Source of the DNA: Anarhynchus alexandrinus
Lineage: Eukaryota; Chordata; Aves; Charadriiformes; Charadriidae
Length of the DNA: 64,000 nt
Reading direction: 5' to 3'
Assembly (NCBI GenBank): GCA_008711295.1
Contig: VUYV01000007.1
Coordinates: 5,790,659 to 5,854,658, forward strand
Part shown: positions 12,401 through 22,431 of the stretch, piece by piece
Position numbering within the stretch: the first letter of the stretch is position 1
How the letters are laid out: every line of letters begins with the position of its first letter
Notes under the pieces: model-generated
Told to the model about the DNA's origin: nothing
What the model saw: only the letters and a program-made list of their open reading frames with translations
The model's database searches: none
Made by a program: the position numbers and the translations under genes

Positions 12401-13196
12401 TGTGTAGGGACCAGGTATGAAAAGGACACCTTAAAAAGTAATTGTCGTACCTCAGCACTCCGCAGCGCAGGGCGAAGGAGTATGAATAAGAATAGTTACT
12501 GGGTAACTAACAGGATTAGGGATTCTTCTGGTTTTAGTTACTCGTTATTTTCTTCTTTAGTAGCAGTCCTTGTTGAATGCTGTGTATCTTGATAAAACCC
12601 ATAAGTATTAAGTGGGATCATTTTTGTTTGCCTGTCCTAGGTTTACCTACGGCCACGCTGGAACAGTCTACAAGGAATTTGTGTACATTTCAGGAGGCCA
12701 TGATTACCAAATTGGCCCCTATAGAAAAAACCTGCTGTGTTACGATTACCGCACGGATGTTTGGGAGGAGAAGAGGCCAATGATCACTGCTCGAGGGTGG
12801 CACAGCATGTGCACCTTACAGGACAGCATCTACTCCATTGGTGGCAGCGATGACAACATCGAAACCATGGCTCGCTTTGACATTCTGAGCGTGGAGTCGT
12901 ACAGCCCTCAGTGTAACCAGTGGACCAGAGTTGCTCCTCTGTTGCAAGCAAACAGTGAGTCAGGGGTGGCTGTTTGGGAAGGCAAGATTTATATCCTTGG
13001 AGGCTACAGTTGGGAAGAAACGGTCTTCTCCAAAACAGTCCAGGTTTATGATAAGGAGAAGAATAAGTGGTACAAAGGAACTGACTTACCCAAAGCAATT
13101 GCTGGTGTGTCTGCATGTGTCTGTGCGTTGAAACCCAAAACAGAGGAAAAAAAGAAAAAGACAAAAACAAAAAAACATCAAGATCGAGGAAGATGA
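377..13196 (+). CDS. KLHL36: KLHL36, Kelch-like protein 36, full coding span (4 coding exons)
   Basis: The coding sequence is the join of 377-436, 4262-5335, 6196-6353 and 12641-13196, totalling 1848 nt or 615 residues plus TGA. The human protein is 616 residues. Domain order is a short N-terminal extension (1-30), BTB (about 35-140), BACK (about 145-250) and a Kelch propeller (about 295-605) with repeated GG pairs, then a lysine-rich tail. BTB-BACK-Kelch proteins usually act as substrate adaptors of Cullin-3 ubiquitin ligases: BTB-BACK binds CUL3 and the propeller binds substrate. All introns are GT/AG and the reading frame is intact. Identity rests on near line-by-line agreement with my recollection of human KLHL36, including the start [14 protein letters not shown]. 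The downstream neighbour USP10 matches the mammalian gene order. The substrate is not evident from sequence. Confidence 0.96.
437..4261 (+). other. KLHL36: KLHL36 intron 2
   Basis: This 3.8-kb intron ends at the TTTCTTCCAG acceptor at 4261. It holds short homopolymer tracts (G at about 491-498, A at about 610-622) and AT-rich unique sequence. No exon, RNA gene or recognisable transposable element was seen. Confidence 0.85.
4262..5335 (+). CDS. KLHL36: KLHL36 coding exon 2: BTB, BACK and first Kelch repeats
   Basis: This 1074-nt exon encodes residues 21-378 in phase 0. It begins VYRWDDHSS, where the GTG is an internal Val codon and not a start. The BTB domain includes [10 protein letters not shown] and the VPAHRNLLA helix, and ends near residue 140. 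BACK follows with the [14 protein letters not shown] segment. The propeller begins near residue 295 with RLLFVGGEV, and the second blade carries [11 protein letters not shown]. The exon ends at WIK followed by the donor GTGAGA at 5336. Carrying BTB and BACK on one large exon is typical of KLHL genes. Reading through the donor would add ten residues before a stop at 5366. Confidence 0.96.
5336..6195 (+). other. KLHL36: KLHL36 intron 3
   Basis: This 860-nt intron runs from GTGAGA to a T-rich acceptor ending GACAG at 6195. An AATAAA lies at 5698-5703 downstream of the read-through stop. No other feature was seen. Confidence 0.85.
6196..6353 (+). CDS. KLHL36: KLHL36 coding exon 3: Kelch blade
   Basis: This 158-nt exon encodes residues 379-430 plus two bases of Arg431 (AG|G). 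It contains the Kelch signature [13 protein letters not shown] and the following [13 protein letters not shown], with the Tyr and Trp spaced as in Kelch blades. The acceptor is CAG at 6195 and the donor is GTAATA at 6354. The sequence closely matches mammalian KLHL36 across the whole exon. Confidence 0.95.
6354..12640 (+). other. KLHL36: KLHL36 intron 4
   Basis: This 6.3-kb intron is the largest in the gene. It is mostly unique sequence, with T-rich tracts near 7493-7515 and a G-rich tract near 7745-7757. An imperfect short tandem duplication lies near its 3' end (12371-12458). Open reading frames here are short, unpaired with splice sites and non-homologous. No RNA gene was recognised. Confidence 0.8.
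12371..12458. repeat. Imperfect tandem duplication, 58-bp period
   Basis: Two copies of a segment starting CCTTAAAAAG occur at 12371 and 12429. The first 30 bp of each align without gaps and show six differences, all transitions; similarity then decays. It lies 180-270 bp upstream of the last KLHL36 exon and within the intron. It is probably an old local duplication of no known function. Confidence 0.6.
12641..13196 (+). CDS. KLHL36: KLHL36 last coding exon: Kelch blades and basic tail
   Basis: This 556-nt exon completes Arg431 and encodes residues 432-615, with TGA at 13194-13196. It has at least three Kelch blades, visible as [18 protein letters not shown] and IYILGGYSW, each followed by the expected Trp. 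The protein ends in a lysine-rich tail ([15 protein letters not shown]) that is also present in the human protein with a slightly different composition. The acceptor is CCTGTCCTAG at 12640. The short A-rich run encoding the tail is a plausible place for sequencing indels, but the frame is intact. Confidence 0.96.
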
Positions 13197-13647
13197 CTAC
13201 TTCTGGATAACCACCCTTTGATGGTGGACTCCAAAAGAACTTTGTATTTAATCATTTCTATCTAACCTTGATTCTTTCTTTTTCTTTTTAAATGGGGGGA
13301 ACAAGGCATCTTCTGAAGCCTCAGAAAATGTACAGCTGAATGTGGTTTTTGGATTCAGTTCATGTTTAAGGTAAAAACAACAAAAGAAACAAAAAAAACC
13401 ACCCTACCCTCCTACTATATAAGGGGTGATAAGGCAAGAGAGGCTATGCTGCTCTCCTGAATGTTAAGGCTTAGTCTTTTACTTCTGTGGTTCATGGCAT
13501 TTCCACATACATCGTATTATATCGACGTTTTTAAAATAAGGTTGAATCTGTGGCTGAGATGATAATGTCAAAGGTGAGGAGGCAGAGTAGTTAAGTGTCT
13601 GGTTTGAAGTTACAGAGCAGTGCAAAGGAGTTCAGAAGCAACTGCTA

Positions 13648-13653
13648 AATAAA
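13648..13653 (+). terminator. KLHL36: Proximal AATAAA polyadenylation signal candidate
   Basis: This AATAAA lies about 450 nt after the KLHL36 stop codon. A T-rich/GT-containing stretch follows within about 60 nt. Use would give a short 3'UTR lacking the distal hairpin. Confidence 0.35.
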
Positions 13654-15190
13654 AATGAAACAGATCTTCGATGTTGTAAATCATGAATCTTTGTAATGTT
13701 AAGTTTCATTTGCAATATATTCTTGAGTTGTTTGTGTCAGATTTCTGGAACACGTGAGTGTTGAAGGAGAACATTGCTTTTGGTGAATGCAGGTCAGATC
13801 AGCTTGAAGAGCAAATAACTCCACTGTACTCTTAGGATTATGAAGCCCTTACTGGCTGGCTAAAGAACAGATGGGATTGACTTGGACTTGGGTTGGTAGC
13901 ATTGTTAACTTTGAAACCTGGGAAAGGTGAGATGACTTTTGCATCCCTTTTTGTGGCACTTTTCATATCTAAACACAATAGCACATTTTACTTAGGCTTT
14001 AAAACATGCCCCAGAATGAGGGGAAAAAAAAATCTATCGAAGAATTTAAAAGAAGATTTGAGGATTTGGACGGAAACTGTACAATTTGCCTTGGGCTTCA
14101 AAGCAGATGGAACTGTTAGAGCTCACTGCAAGTTTGGGGTTTGCTGAATAACAACAGTGGGGAGAAAGGGCAGGAGGATCCTTCAAGTGAACTTGAAGCA
14201 AGAAGATGTCCCTCCCGAGCAGTACCAGGCTGTAGAAGCTGGGATGCACTTCGTTTAACTCAAGCCTCACAGTGGTCACGGCTAGTAGCCAGTGTGAGCA
14301 GGGGCCCGTACTGGACTTGTCTGCTGTCAAAAAGCTTATTAACCCAGGATGATTAATTGGGGTTTGGTAATCCTGAAGAACAGCAATTTGGTTTTTTACC
14401 TGAGCTCAAACTTTCCTCTTTTTTTTTTCTTTTTTCAAGTTCAAATGTCTTTTCCTGAGAGTAGCCTTTGCTGATGGATTTGGCAGGGACTCGAAGCCGC
14501 GGCTCATCAGGCGTGCAATCAAACACCTTCCCCAGTGGGACAGGTTCAAAAGGAAGAAACCCAAAATATACTCAGGACTGTGTTTGGGATCCAGACAGTG
14601 GGACTGAACTGAAAATGGTCTGTTAGATCCTCTGTGTCACACTATCCTCTGCATACCAAGTAAAGAGATTTCCGACCCAAGTGTTAGTCCGCCCTCTACA
14701 AACACAGCTGATTCTGCTGCAGATATTAAAATTCCCCGACTGTCTGGCCAGCTTTCAGGCATTCACCCTGGGGCATTTTACAAATGCACCTCTGATTTGC
14801 AAGAAGTCGATCACCAGCAATCTGATACAACCACTTCAGCTATTGTAATAATGCCAGGCCACAGATAGAGTCCTCCTTCCCAAAAGAAGAAATTTTTAGA
14901 AAGTTTTTAAAAACAACTTTTATACTTTTTTATAACACATTTTGCTAACTCAGTCTCTTGTTTGCCATATATTATATTATTTACGATAGAAGCTACTGCT
15001 CTGTGACTGTGACCCCGTTGTTGTCGTCGGGAGCTCATCGTTTGGTGGGTCTTTTCGTCTTTGTGTCGCTGGTGAGGATGCGCTGCAGCTGTTAGAGCAG
15101 CATTTACATTCTCGGCATTGTCAGGCAGTCAGCTCTAACTGTGACTATTGTACGGCCTCTTCCCCGATAGTCCAGCTCGCCAGACATGCT

Positions 15191-15196
15191 AATAAA
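15191..15196 (+). terminator. KLHL36: Middle AATAAA polyadenylation signal candidate
   Basis: This AATAAA lies about 2.0 kb after the stop and is followed by a T-rich and then G/T-rich stretch. A second AATAAA at 15551-15556 could serve the same role. Confidence 0.4.
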
Positions 15197-15640
15197 CACG
15201 CTTTATTTTCAGCTATTGGTCATCCGCTGAGTGGATTTCAAGGGCTTTGGTTTAAAGTTCGGCTGGGGAGCTGTCGATTGTTGCTACTATTTCTTCCTCA
15301 GTCCTTCTTTCACATCTCCCGTGTGCACCATAACTGTCTTTCAGATTCACCTTTTTTTCCATCTGGTGTACATACAGTTGATATCCTGCTACCCTCCTTT
15401 TTTTTTCTTTTTCTTTCTTCCAACTATTTACCTCAATAATTGGAAAACACTAAGAAAACATTTTTGCACTTAATTTCATTTGAAGCTCTTGTAAACTAAA
15501 GAACTCAAATATATTACGAGAACGTATTTGTATTGAAAGAAGTACCTCTAAATAAATTTCTGGAGTGCAAGGAAGTTACAGGTTTCTTCTTCAGTGCTAA
15601 GAAAGGATTTAAGAAAACTAGTTGAAAGTAATTTTGTGAA

Positions 15641-15686
15641 ACTCCTTGAGGTTTTTTTGGCATTTAAAAAAAAAAGCCTCAGGAGT
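15641..15686 (+). other. Long hairpin in distal KLHL36 3'UTR
   Basis: The left arm, ACTCCTTGAGG followed by seven T, pairs with the right arm, ten A followed by GCCTCAGGAGT. One T is bulged and one G is unpaired. This gives roughly ten G/C-containing pairs plus a seven-pair A/T extension, closed by a short GGCATTT loop. It lies between the AATAAA at 15551 and the one at 16024, so only the longest 3'UTR isoform would carry it. Confidence 0.6.
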
Positions 15687-16023
15687 TAGTCTTTCATTTG
15701 CATTGATGGATTTATTTTAAAGCCTTTGTATACTGCATGAGGTAATGGTTATTCTTTTTTATCCTAAAAGTAAATTAAAATACAAAAAATCAAAGCCAAA
15801 ACAAACATTTTGGTTATAAAAAACTCATTAATGAGTTGTTTAGGGTATTTTTATATCTGAAATCCCTGCTATGTTGACTGACAGCTACATAACTTTTTGG
15901 GACATTTTCATGTGTAAGTATAGAACAAAAATTTCAAAGACTTGCTTTGTTTCTGCTAATGGGTTGCTTGTTACTATATCCCCCGTTCTAATGTGTTTAT
16001 GTATTACATTAATGTCTGGAAAC

Positions 16024-16029
16024 AATAAA
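16024..16029 (+). terminator. KLHL36: Distal KLHL36 polyadenylation signal
   Basis: This AATAAA is followed about 35-60 nt later by GTGTATTGATTT and a GGTTTTCCTTTTT element, a fitting downstream U/GU-rich region. It is the last strong signal before a long stretch without one. Confidence 0.5.
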
Positions 16030-16045
16030 TCCAGTTTAGAATATT

Positions 16046-19000
16046 GTATTCATCACCATCTGACTTGTGTATTGATTTAATTGAGGTTTTCCTTTTTGAT
16101 AAATTGGAAAGAAGTAATTTTGTAATATGTTTAGGTGGCAGTGATAATGGTGGAAACATTTTAATAGGCAGAAGCTAAATGTAACAATATGAAGCAGCAA
16201 TATAATTTATTTGGCTAATCCACCTTTTCTGCATCATGCTCCAAACCAGACAGTCAGAAATTACTTTTCATATTTTTTGCAGCTGTGACAAAAGCCCCAA
16301 TCCAGTTTATATAGTGGTTTCAAAGACAGTATTTAATGGGGAGTAGATAAACACAGTTATGACTGTGTAGCGTTAAACTTAATTGCACAGGCAAAATATA
16401 ACCTCAGTACTCATCAAAGTAAGCTTTATTTTTCCTGGTCCATTCATCATCCCTTCAATAACAGAGGCTACAGGTGAGTATTGGACATCTCTCATGTTAT
16501 TAGAGGTCACTGGGGTATCATGCCTGTTGTTTCCATAAGTATTTTTCCTTTATTAAAGGACCAAATGATGACCATTCGCACCTACAAGACCTACAGTAGT
16601 ATGCGTCGCTAAAAGCACAGTCTGGCAGAGTGCCCCTTGACTTTGGACGTTGTGTACCCAGACGTGGCTTATCATCACTCGGGAACTGTTGGTAGATAGC
16701 ACAAAATGCTTGAGAATAACTTACACTCCCGAGTGCTGAACTGCTTTGTGAAACTGGTGTGCCGGAGTTCTGCAAAAATGAAAGGGAGAATACGTAGGAG
16801 ATGAGCGGATTTCTACTTTGATTTTCATAGTGTGAATAGCCCTCTCGGAGAGTAATTAAGATCAGTAGAGAAAGGCCATACCTTCCTGGTCCGTGCTCTT
16901 AGGGACTCAGCCTGGCCCCTGTGCCTGCACGCGCCACTGCCTTCACCTCTAAGCTTTGTAAAACATCTTACTACTCGTCAGGAAGCATAGCGCTCTCTTC
17001 CTGCCCTGGGGAAAAATAACTACTGCTCTACCTCACTTTTAAAAAGGCTCCTATTGCCAAATTCTGAGGAAAGCTCGTTTTACCTGACACAAAACAGCTA
17101 CCAAAACCCTCAGATTTTCTCTTCCCACACTTCCATGCCTGTATCTTGGCATCAGCACGTCAAGGAGCTGCTGCCTGTAACGCTGACGTTAGGCAACATA
17201 AATCCCTTGAGATACCCTGAGGAAAAATTACACTGTGGTGTGAGATGCAGCTGTTTTGAAGGCTTGAGAAAGAAGCTGGAAACATTTTTGTTTGCAAGTT
17301 GAAATCTTAAATTGAGAAAAATGTACCTGCGTGTCTGTCTTTCTCCGTAAGAGATCAGAATGCTTTCTTCCAAACACTGCCGTTCAGGATTCAGTGTTCT
17401 CAAGTGACAGTGTCTCATGCCTAGAGAATTTAAATACATAATTTAACCTTTAGTACTCTTTTTGAGAAGCAATTTAGCTTGCAGGGAAAAAAGTCTCAAT
17501 TCTAATTGTGATTCTTTACCTTGCTGATGTGTCTTAATGAAGCCCTGACCATTAAGAAATTTCTATGGAAAAAAAAAAAAAGGCGCAACAAACTTTATAT
17601 ATGATTTTGTTTCAGTTTCTTGTTATAGCTCAGTTCTCTTCCCATGAATGTAATAATGAGCAAGAAGCTAATTATGCTTTCACCAACTTATGGCTTCGAA
17701 TTGTCTTACGGACCAGGTCAGGGCAGCTGCATCCTCATCCAGATGGAGATGTTCTGTTACTGTGCTGTGCGAGCCAGAGCACGGACGAGCTCCAGCCGCT
17801 TACGCTTTCCTTCTCCCTGATAATCCTCCTTTCTGATAACCCCCCTACTAGGCGAGAGACACATAGCCCGGCAGCGGCTTGGTTGATGCCATGATTTTTT
17901 AGCATTGTATAGGCTCTTTCTGGAACTCACAGTAGCTTTGGTAAAAAACGTACCTTTGTTTTTATCCTGATGGGTTCCGTGACAAAAGATGAAAGGAAGG
18001 AGACATGGAGACTTGCAGGTTCTTTTGAGATTGCAGCCTGAAGATAGATGATTGCATGGGAAGAGAGAGGCTTGTATTTAAGATAAGGATGAATAAGTCA
18101 CAAATAATTCAGCCAAAAGTTCTGCATAGATAATTGAAACACAGAACGTATTGAGTCAAGCATCCACATGATCTACTACAGGCTTGTCCAGACTTCAAAT
18201 TTGTTTCAGGTTAACTTGAACTTGCCCATGCGTAAGTTCCTTACATCAGCAAATTGAATGTATTTGTTACAAATTTTCAGCAAATTTAGGAATACGGAGT
18301 TTGGAGTCAGGTTTGTGTTAATGCATTTTTGGAATGAAAGTGTCCTGTGCTGTGCTGCTTCCCCCTGCGCAACCATTCCCGCGCCGCTGCTGTCCCAACT
18401 TCTCTTGGGTAGAGGGTAGAGGCGGGGTGCCTGCTGCTGGCCCGTGCAATTTAGGCTGCAGAAAGGTCAAAACTTGTTATTTCGTGAGCTTCTTTCAGTA
18501 TTCAGGGCACTCGGAAGTACGAGGCTTTGGGAAAACCTCAGCAGTGACTTCTGCTCTCTCTTCCGAGGCACTGCATCCTGTAACAGCTCTTGTGCCTCTG
18601 TGACCACTGGGAAAACAGCTCCATTTACCTCTGGCGAAGTTCATGGCGTCTCTGTGGACCTTACGCTGGAGGGGCACTGTCGCAGCTGATGTAACAGACT
18701 ACACTGACAACATCTCTGTGGATGCTGACCTGGAGTAGGCTGGTTTTCTACTGAAAACTTAAAATAAAAGGAGGCGACTGACCCACCAGCAGAAGCCCCT
18801 CCCTGAGATCCAACCAGGGAAGATGACCACTGCTTGTAAATACTTTATGGTAGGCACCGCCATGGGCGGAGTGAAAAGAGCTCTCTCTCCAACACTGCTT
18901 TTGTGCCATTGTGGGCACGAGGCTGGTACCACTATGGTCCCTCAGACTCCTGGTGCTTTAAATAACATTTCTGGGTTTTCTCTACACAGCAGCCGCCTTA

Positions 19001-20880
19001 GCTTTCTGTGTCTTGGTCCCCCCCAAAACACAGTATAGTGCTGACTGTTTTCTTTTCTTCCCGGTTGAATCTCATTACCAGAATGACTGGAGAAGCAGCA
19101 AAGCCCTTATTGTACCTAGAAATTATTGGAATAAAAGTTCCGCATCTCCGAAGAAAAGGTCTTCCAAGCTCCTAAAGCTCTTAGCACCAGTAGGAAGCTT
19201 GATATGGAGAGCAGTAAACCTGCTGCAGTGATCAACCAGTTCTTGCAGCTCTATAGGAAGATAGTCCCTTCTGCCCCTGAAAGAACGGGTGTGTGGGTCC
19301 CACCGGTCACTTCAGAAAAGCCATATGTAGAAATCTGTCACCTCCTGGGCACCATCATGAGCACGGGTCTTATGGTCTAGTGAAACCATGAGGAGTACAG
19401 TATGGAGGGGTGAGCCATTCCCAAGCACTCTGCTTCTACAGTAGGATAAGAACAATGACAGTAGGTACTGGGAGGCAGCTAACTGGGAGCAGTTCATCCA
19501 GCTCACCAGCCAACGTCAGACAATCCTTTATTTCCAAAGCCATGGACCTCATTTGTTGTTGATCAATTCACAAAATAACGAAGTCAGTACCATGTTGTTA
19601 GAAACATTACTTTACTCCATGAATCTTAAGAAGGTGGATACACAGAAAGAAAAATCCACTTTTTTGAAGTCAGAGAAGCAACATGTTGTTTGGGAGCTAT
19701 AATTCACGGCCACTGGCATAAAGGACAGCAGAAACCAAAACTGGTTTGTGCCACGCAGTGAGCAGCAATGCAATAACAGACCACTAAAAATGACAAAAAT
19801 GAATGCAAAACCAGAATGGAGGTGGAAACTTTTCAGCAGGTAAGTTTCTTCCAAGCATGCTATTACAATAAAACTTACAAAAGTGACACTATTACAAAAC
19901 ATTGTGGTAAAATGGTAACAGACTTTACAATGAAACTATTGAGACCAGATAAAATTGAAGGTGTTGCTGAACTACAAGACAGTGACATCCTTTCTGCCCA
20001 TGTCAGTTTTCACCATCAGCTATGGCTTTTAACAGTAGTGGTATTTGAATTAACTGGTTTTCAGGCGGGAGGCACTGTGCTCATTTGTATTTTCAGCCAT
20101 TTGAAGGGAAAGCCTTCCCAGCAACAACAGTCAGTGTACTTCGGCACTATTGTGGGCAGAAGGGAATTTTGCCTTCAACCAGATGAGCTATGTAAGGGTT
20201 TTCACTCCATTATTTACCTTGTAAATTAGACTCCCGAGGGGAGAGGGGATTTCAGATGTTTGAAATGCTGTATGCAAAAAGCCTATACATTTGTCTGCCT
20301 TTTTTGTTTCTCTATTTTAATATTAAACTGCCATTTTCACTGCTAGGTCTCTGCCTTAGGACAGAAGAGCAACACTTGGTAGAAACAAAAGAAAGGCAGC
20401 GGCAGGGTGTGCCACCTAAAAGGACCGAGGCTGATACAGAAAATCATTTACTGTCCTTCCTTCCCATTACTGCCATGAGCACACATTGAGCGTTGCACTT
20501 CATAAAACGGGAGGGAAATGCCCTTATTGTATAAAGGTGGATGAAGACTTCTTTCCACTCTCAGTGAACCGCCTCTCTGGACAGCCAAAGACACAAAGTT
20601 CTTTAGTTCCTTTTCTTCAACTTTCACAGCAATGTTAAGCTTTCTCTAACACTTACTCCCCAGCTGAAGTAGACTTTTGCAGGATTCAATAGTTTAAGGA
20701 TAAAAATACATAGTAAATTAGCGATTAATTTAATGGATTCTTGCCTGGGGGTTTCAGTATTCAGTTATGACTCAGCCCTCTCAAAATCATGAGATTGGGT
20801 TAGTCACTTAGGTTTGGTGTGGCTTTTTTTTTTCCAGATACAAACACTGAAGCCATTCCCACTCAGGTGATTTGGGACAG
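16046..20880. other. KLHL36-USP10 intergenic region
   Basis: About 4.8 kb lies between the inferred KLHL36 3' end and the USP10 CpG island. The sequence is mixed, with modest GC and several short random open frames. The longest is 137 codons at 19816-20229; it has no homology I recognise, but an exact CAG|GTAAGT donor occurs near its start. No tRNA, known repeat family or coding exon was identified. Confidence 0.7.
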
Positions 20881-21365
20881 ACACGGGACGGCTTCACCCT
20901 GCCAGCCCACGGGCACGCAGCCCGCCCCTCACCCGCGGAGGGCCCCTCACCAGGCGGCCTTCCACAGCCTTCATAGGGGACCCCACGATTAACCCCCGGG
21001 GGCAGCCCGCCGCCGTGCGCCCTTCCACTTTTCACAGCTGCGTTTCTCCTCCACGGCACTACCGGAGCCCGGCAGCACGCCTCGCCCAGGTTACCCAGCT
21101 GGGCACAGCCCGCACGGCCGCGGCTCCAGCGGTGCGCCACCAGCCGCCTCCCGCCACTCGCTCTGGAGACAGCGGGCTCCCCTCAGCCCGGGCCCGCCTC
21201 ACGGCGACTCCCCCGCCCCGGACGATGCCTAGGGGCTGAAAGCGAAGCTTTTCGGCAGCCTCGCCCGCCTTCCCGCCTCGGGCTGCCCCGCTCCTTCCCC
21301 TCAGGGAGGCGGCGTCCGCTCCCCGCCGCCGGGCCCCTTCCTCAGGGCCGCCCCGCCCCCTGCCC
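20881..21365 (+). promoter_or_regulatory. USP10: CpG island, USP10 promoter region (5' part)
   Basis: GC content and CpG density rise sharply at about 20,881 and stay high up to the N gap. GC boxes (CCCCGCCCC on this strand) lie at about 21211-21219 and 21351-21360, and no TATA box is apparent. It sits upstream of USP10 exons in the same orientation, with no other gene start nearby. It is therefore inferred to be the USP10 promoter and possibly part of its 5'UTR. The transcription start cannot be placed. Confidence 0.75.
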
Positions 21366-21763
21366 NNNNNNNNNNNNNNNNNNNNNNNNNNNNNNNNNNN
21401 NNNNNNNNNNNNNNNNNNNNNNNNNNNNNNNNNNNNNNNNNNNNNNNNNNNNNNNNNNNNNNNNNNNNNNNNNNNNNNNNNNNNNNNNNNNNNNNNNNNN
21501 NNNNNNNNNNNNNNNNNNNNNNNNNNNNNNNNNNNNNNNNNNNNNNNNNNNNNNNNNNNNNNNNNNNNNNNNNNNNNNNNNNNNNNNNNNNNNNNNNNNN
21601 NNNNNNNNNNNNNNNNNNNNNNNNNNNNNNNNNNNNNNNNNNNNNNNNNNNNNNNNNNNNNNNNNNNNNNNNNNNNNNNNNNNNNNNNNNNNNNNNNNNN
21701 NNNNNNNNNNNNNNNNNNNNNNNNNNNNNNNNNNNNNNNNNNNNNNNNNNNNNNNNNNNNNNN
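21366..21763. other. Assembly gap of 398 N in the CpG island
   Basis: All bases from 21366 to 21763 are N. The flank on the left is extremely GC-rich and the right flank begins with a T-rich stretch and a 16-C run. The USP10 exon carrying the start codon (about seven residues in human) is not found in the sequenced flanks, so it is presumably here. Confidence 0.98.
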
Positions 21764-21781
21764 AGGAGTTTTTAAAACAAT

Positions 21782-21797
21782 CCCCCCCCCCCCCCCC
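21782..21797. repeat. C16 homopolymer beside the gap
   Basis: Sixteen consecutive C lie 18 bp after the N gap. A similar 13-C run at 23267-23279 ends in a single N at 23280. Both look like sequencing failure points rather than functional elements. Confidence 0.9.
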
Positions 21798-22027
21798 GCC
21801 CAAACACTCAGTGCATTGGGGTGCAAAGGGCTGAGTGTTGCAAGATTACTATGCATAGGGATGCGTGTGCAGTTTCCCTGTCTCCCACTAATTAAACCAG
21901 CCAGAAGATTTGTGCGCCGAGTAAAAAAAAACCCAACAACCTGCAATCGTGGTAGTTTTTCACTGGAGGTTAAAGGCTCGATTCCTGATCTAATCTAGTG
22001 TGTGCTTAGAGCAAATGATTGAATGGG

Positions 22028-22431
22028 TTAACTTCGCTATTTCTTTACTGTAATGTTTTATTTCCCCAAAAGCTTTAAAGTAAAAATGTCGGGTAATGTG
22101 TGTGGTGTACTGAGGTGTTTATTTGCGAGACTTCATACAACTTTCTTTTTAGCAAATAATGAAGTTTAGAAAACTTTGATTGCGCTAATGATAATTTTAT
22201 TAAGAACTGGATCTTTTGGTGGTGAAAAGNTTAACTTCGCTATTTCTTTACTGTAATGTTTTATTTCCCCAAAAGCTTTAAAGTAAAAATGTCGGGTAAT
22301 GTGTGTGGTGTACTGAGGTGTTTATTTGCGAGACTTCATACAACTTTCTTTTTAGCAAATAATGAAGTTTAGAAAACTTTGATTGCGCTAATGATAATTT
22401 TATTAAGAACTGGATCTTTTGTGGTGAAAAG
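22028..22431. repeat. Direct duplication around a single N (probable assembly artefact)
   Basis: Positions 22028-22229 (202 nt) and 22231-22431 (201 nt) are the same sequence, beginning TTAACTTCGC and ending GGTGAAAAG. The only difference I see is one extra G near the end of the first copy. A single N at 22230 separates them. This is the signature of two overlapping contig ends joined without merging. Confidence 0.93.

Larger units (their letters stand above)
13197..16045 (+). other. KLHL36: KLHL36 3'UTR (end approximate)
   Basis: No coding sequence follows the stop codon. AATAAA hexamers occur at 13648, 15191, 15551 and 16024. The last is followed by a U/GU-rich stretch and fits the distal cleavage site best. 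That gives a 3'UTR of up to about 2.85 kb, with shorter isoforms possible. The end is inferred from the signal position only. Confidence 0.6.

Noticed and set aside
12784..13170. 128-codon minus-strand open frame
   Set aside because: It is antisense to the last KLHL36 coding exon and has no homology of its own.
21223..21237. ATG in the CpG island as a USP10 start
   Set aside because: It reads ATG CCT AGG GGC TGA, a five-codon frame unlike the expected MALH start.
21059..21946. 295-codon minus-strand open frame across the gap
   Set aside because: Most of it is N translated as X. It is an artefact of the gap plus stop-poor GC-rich sequence.
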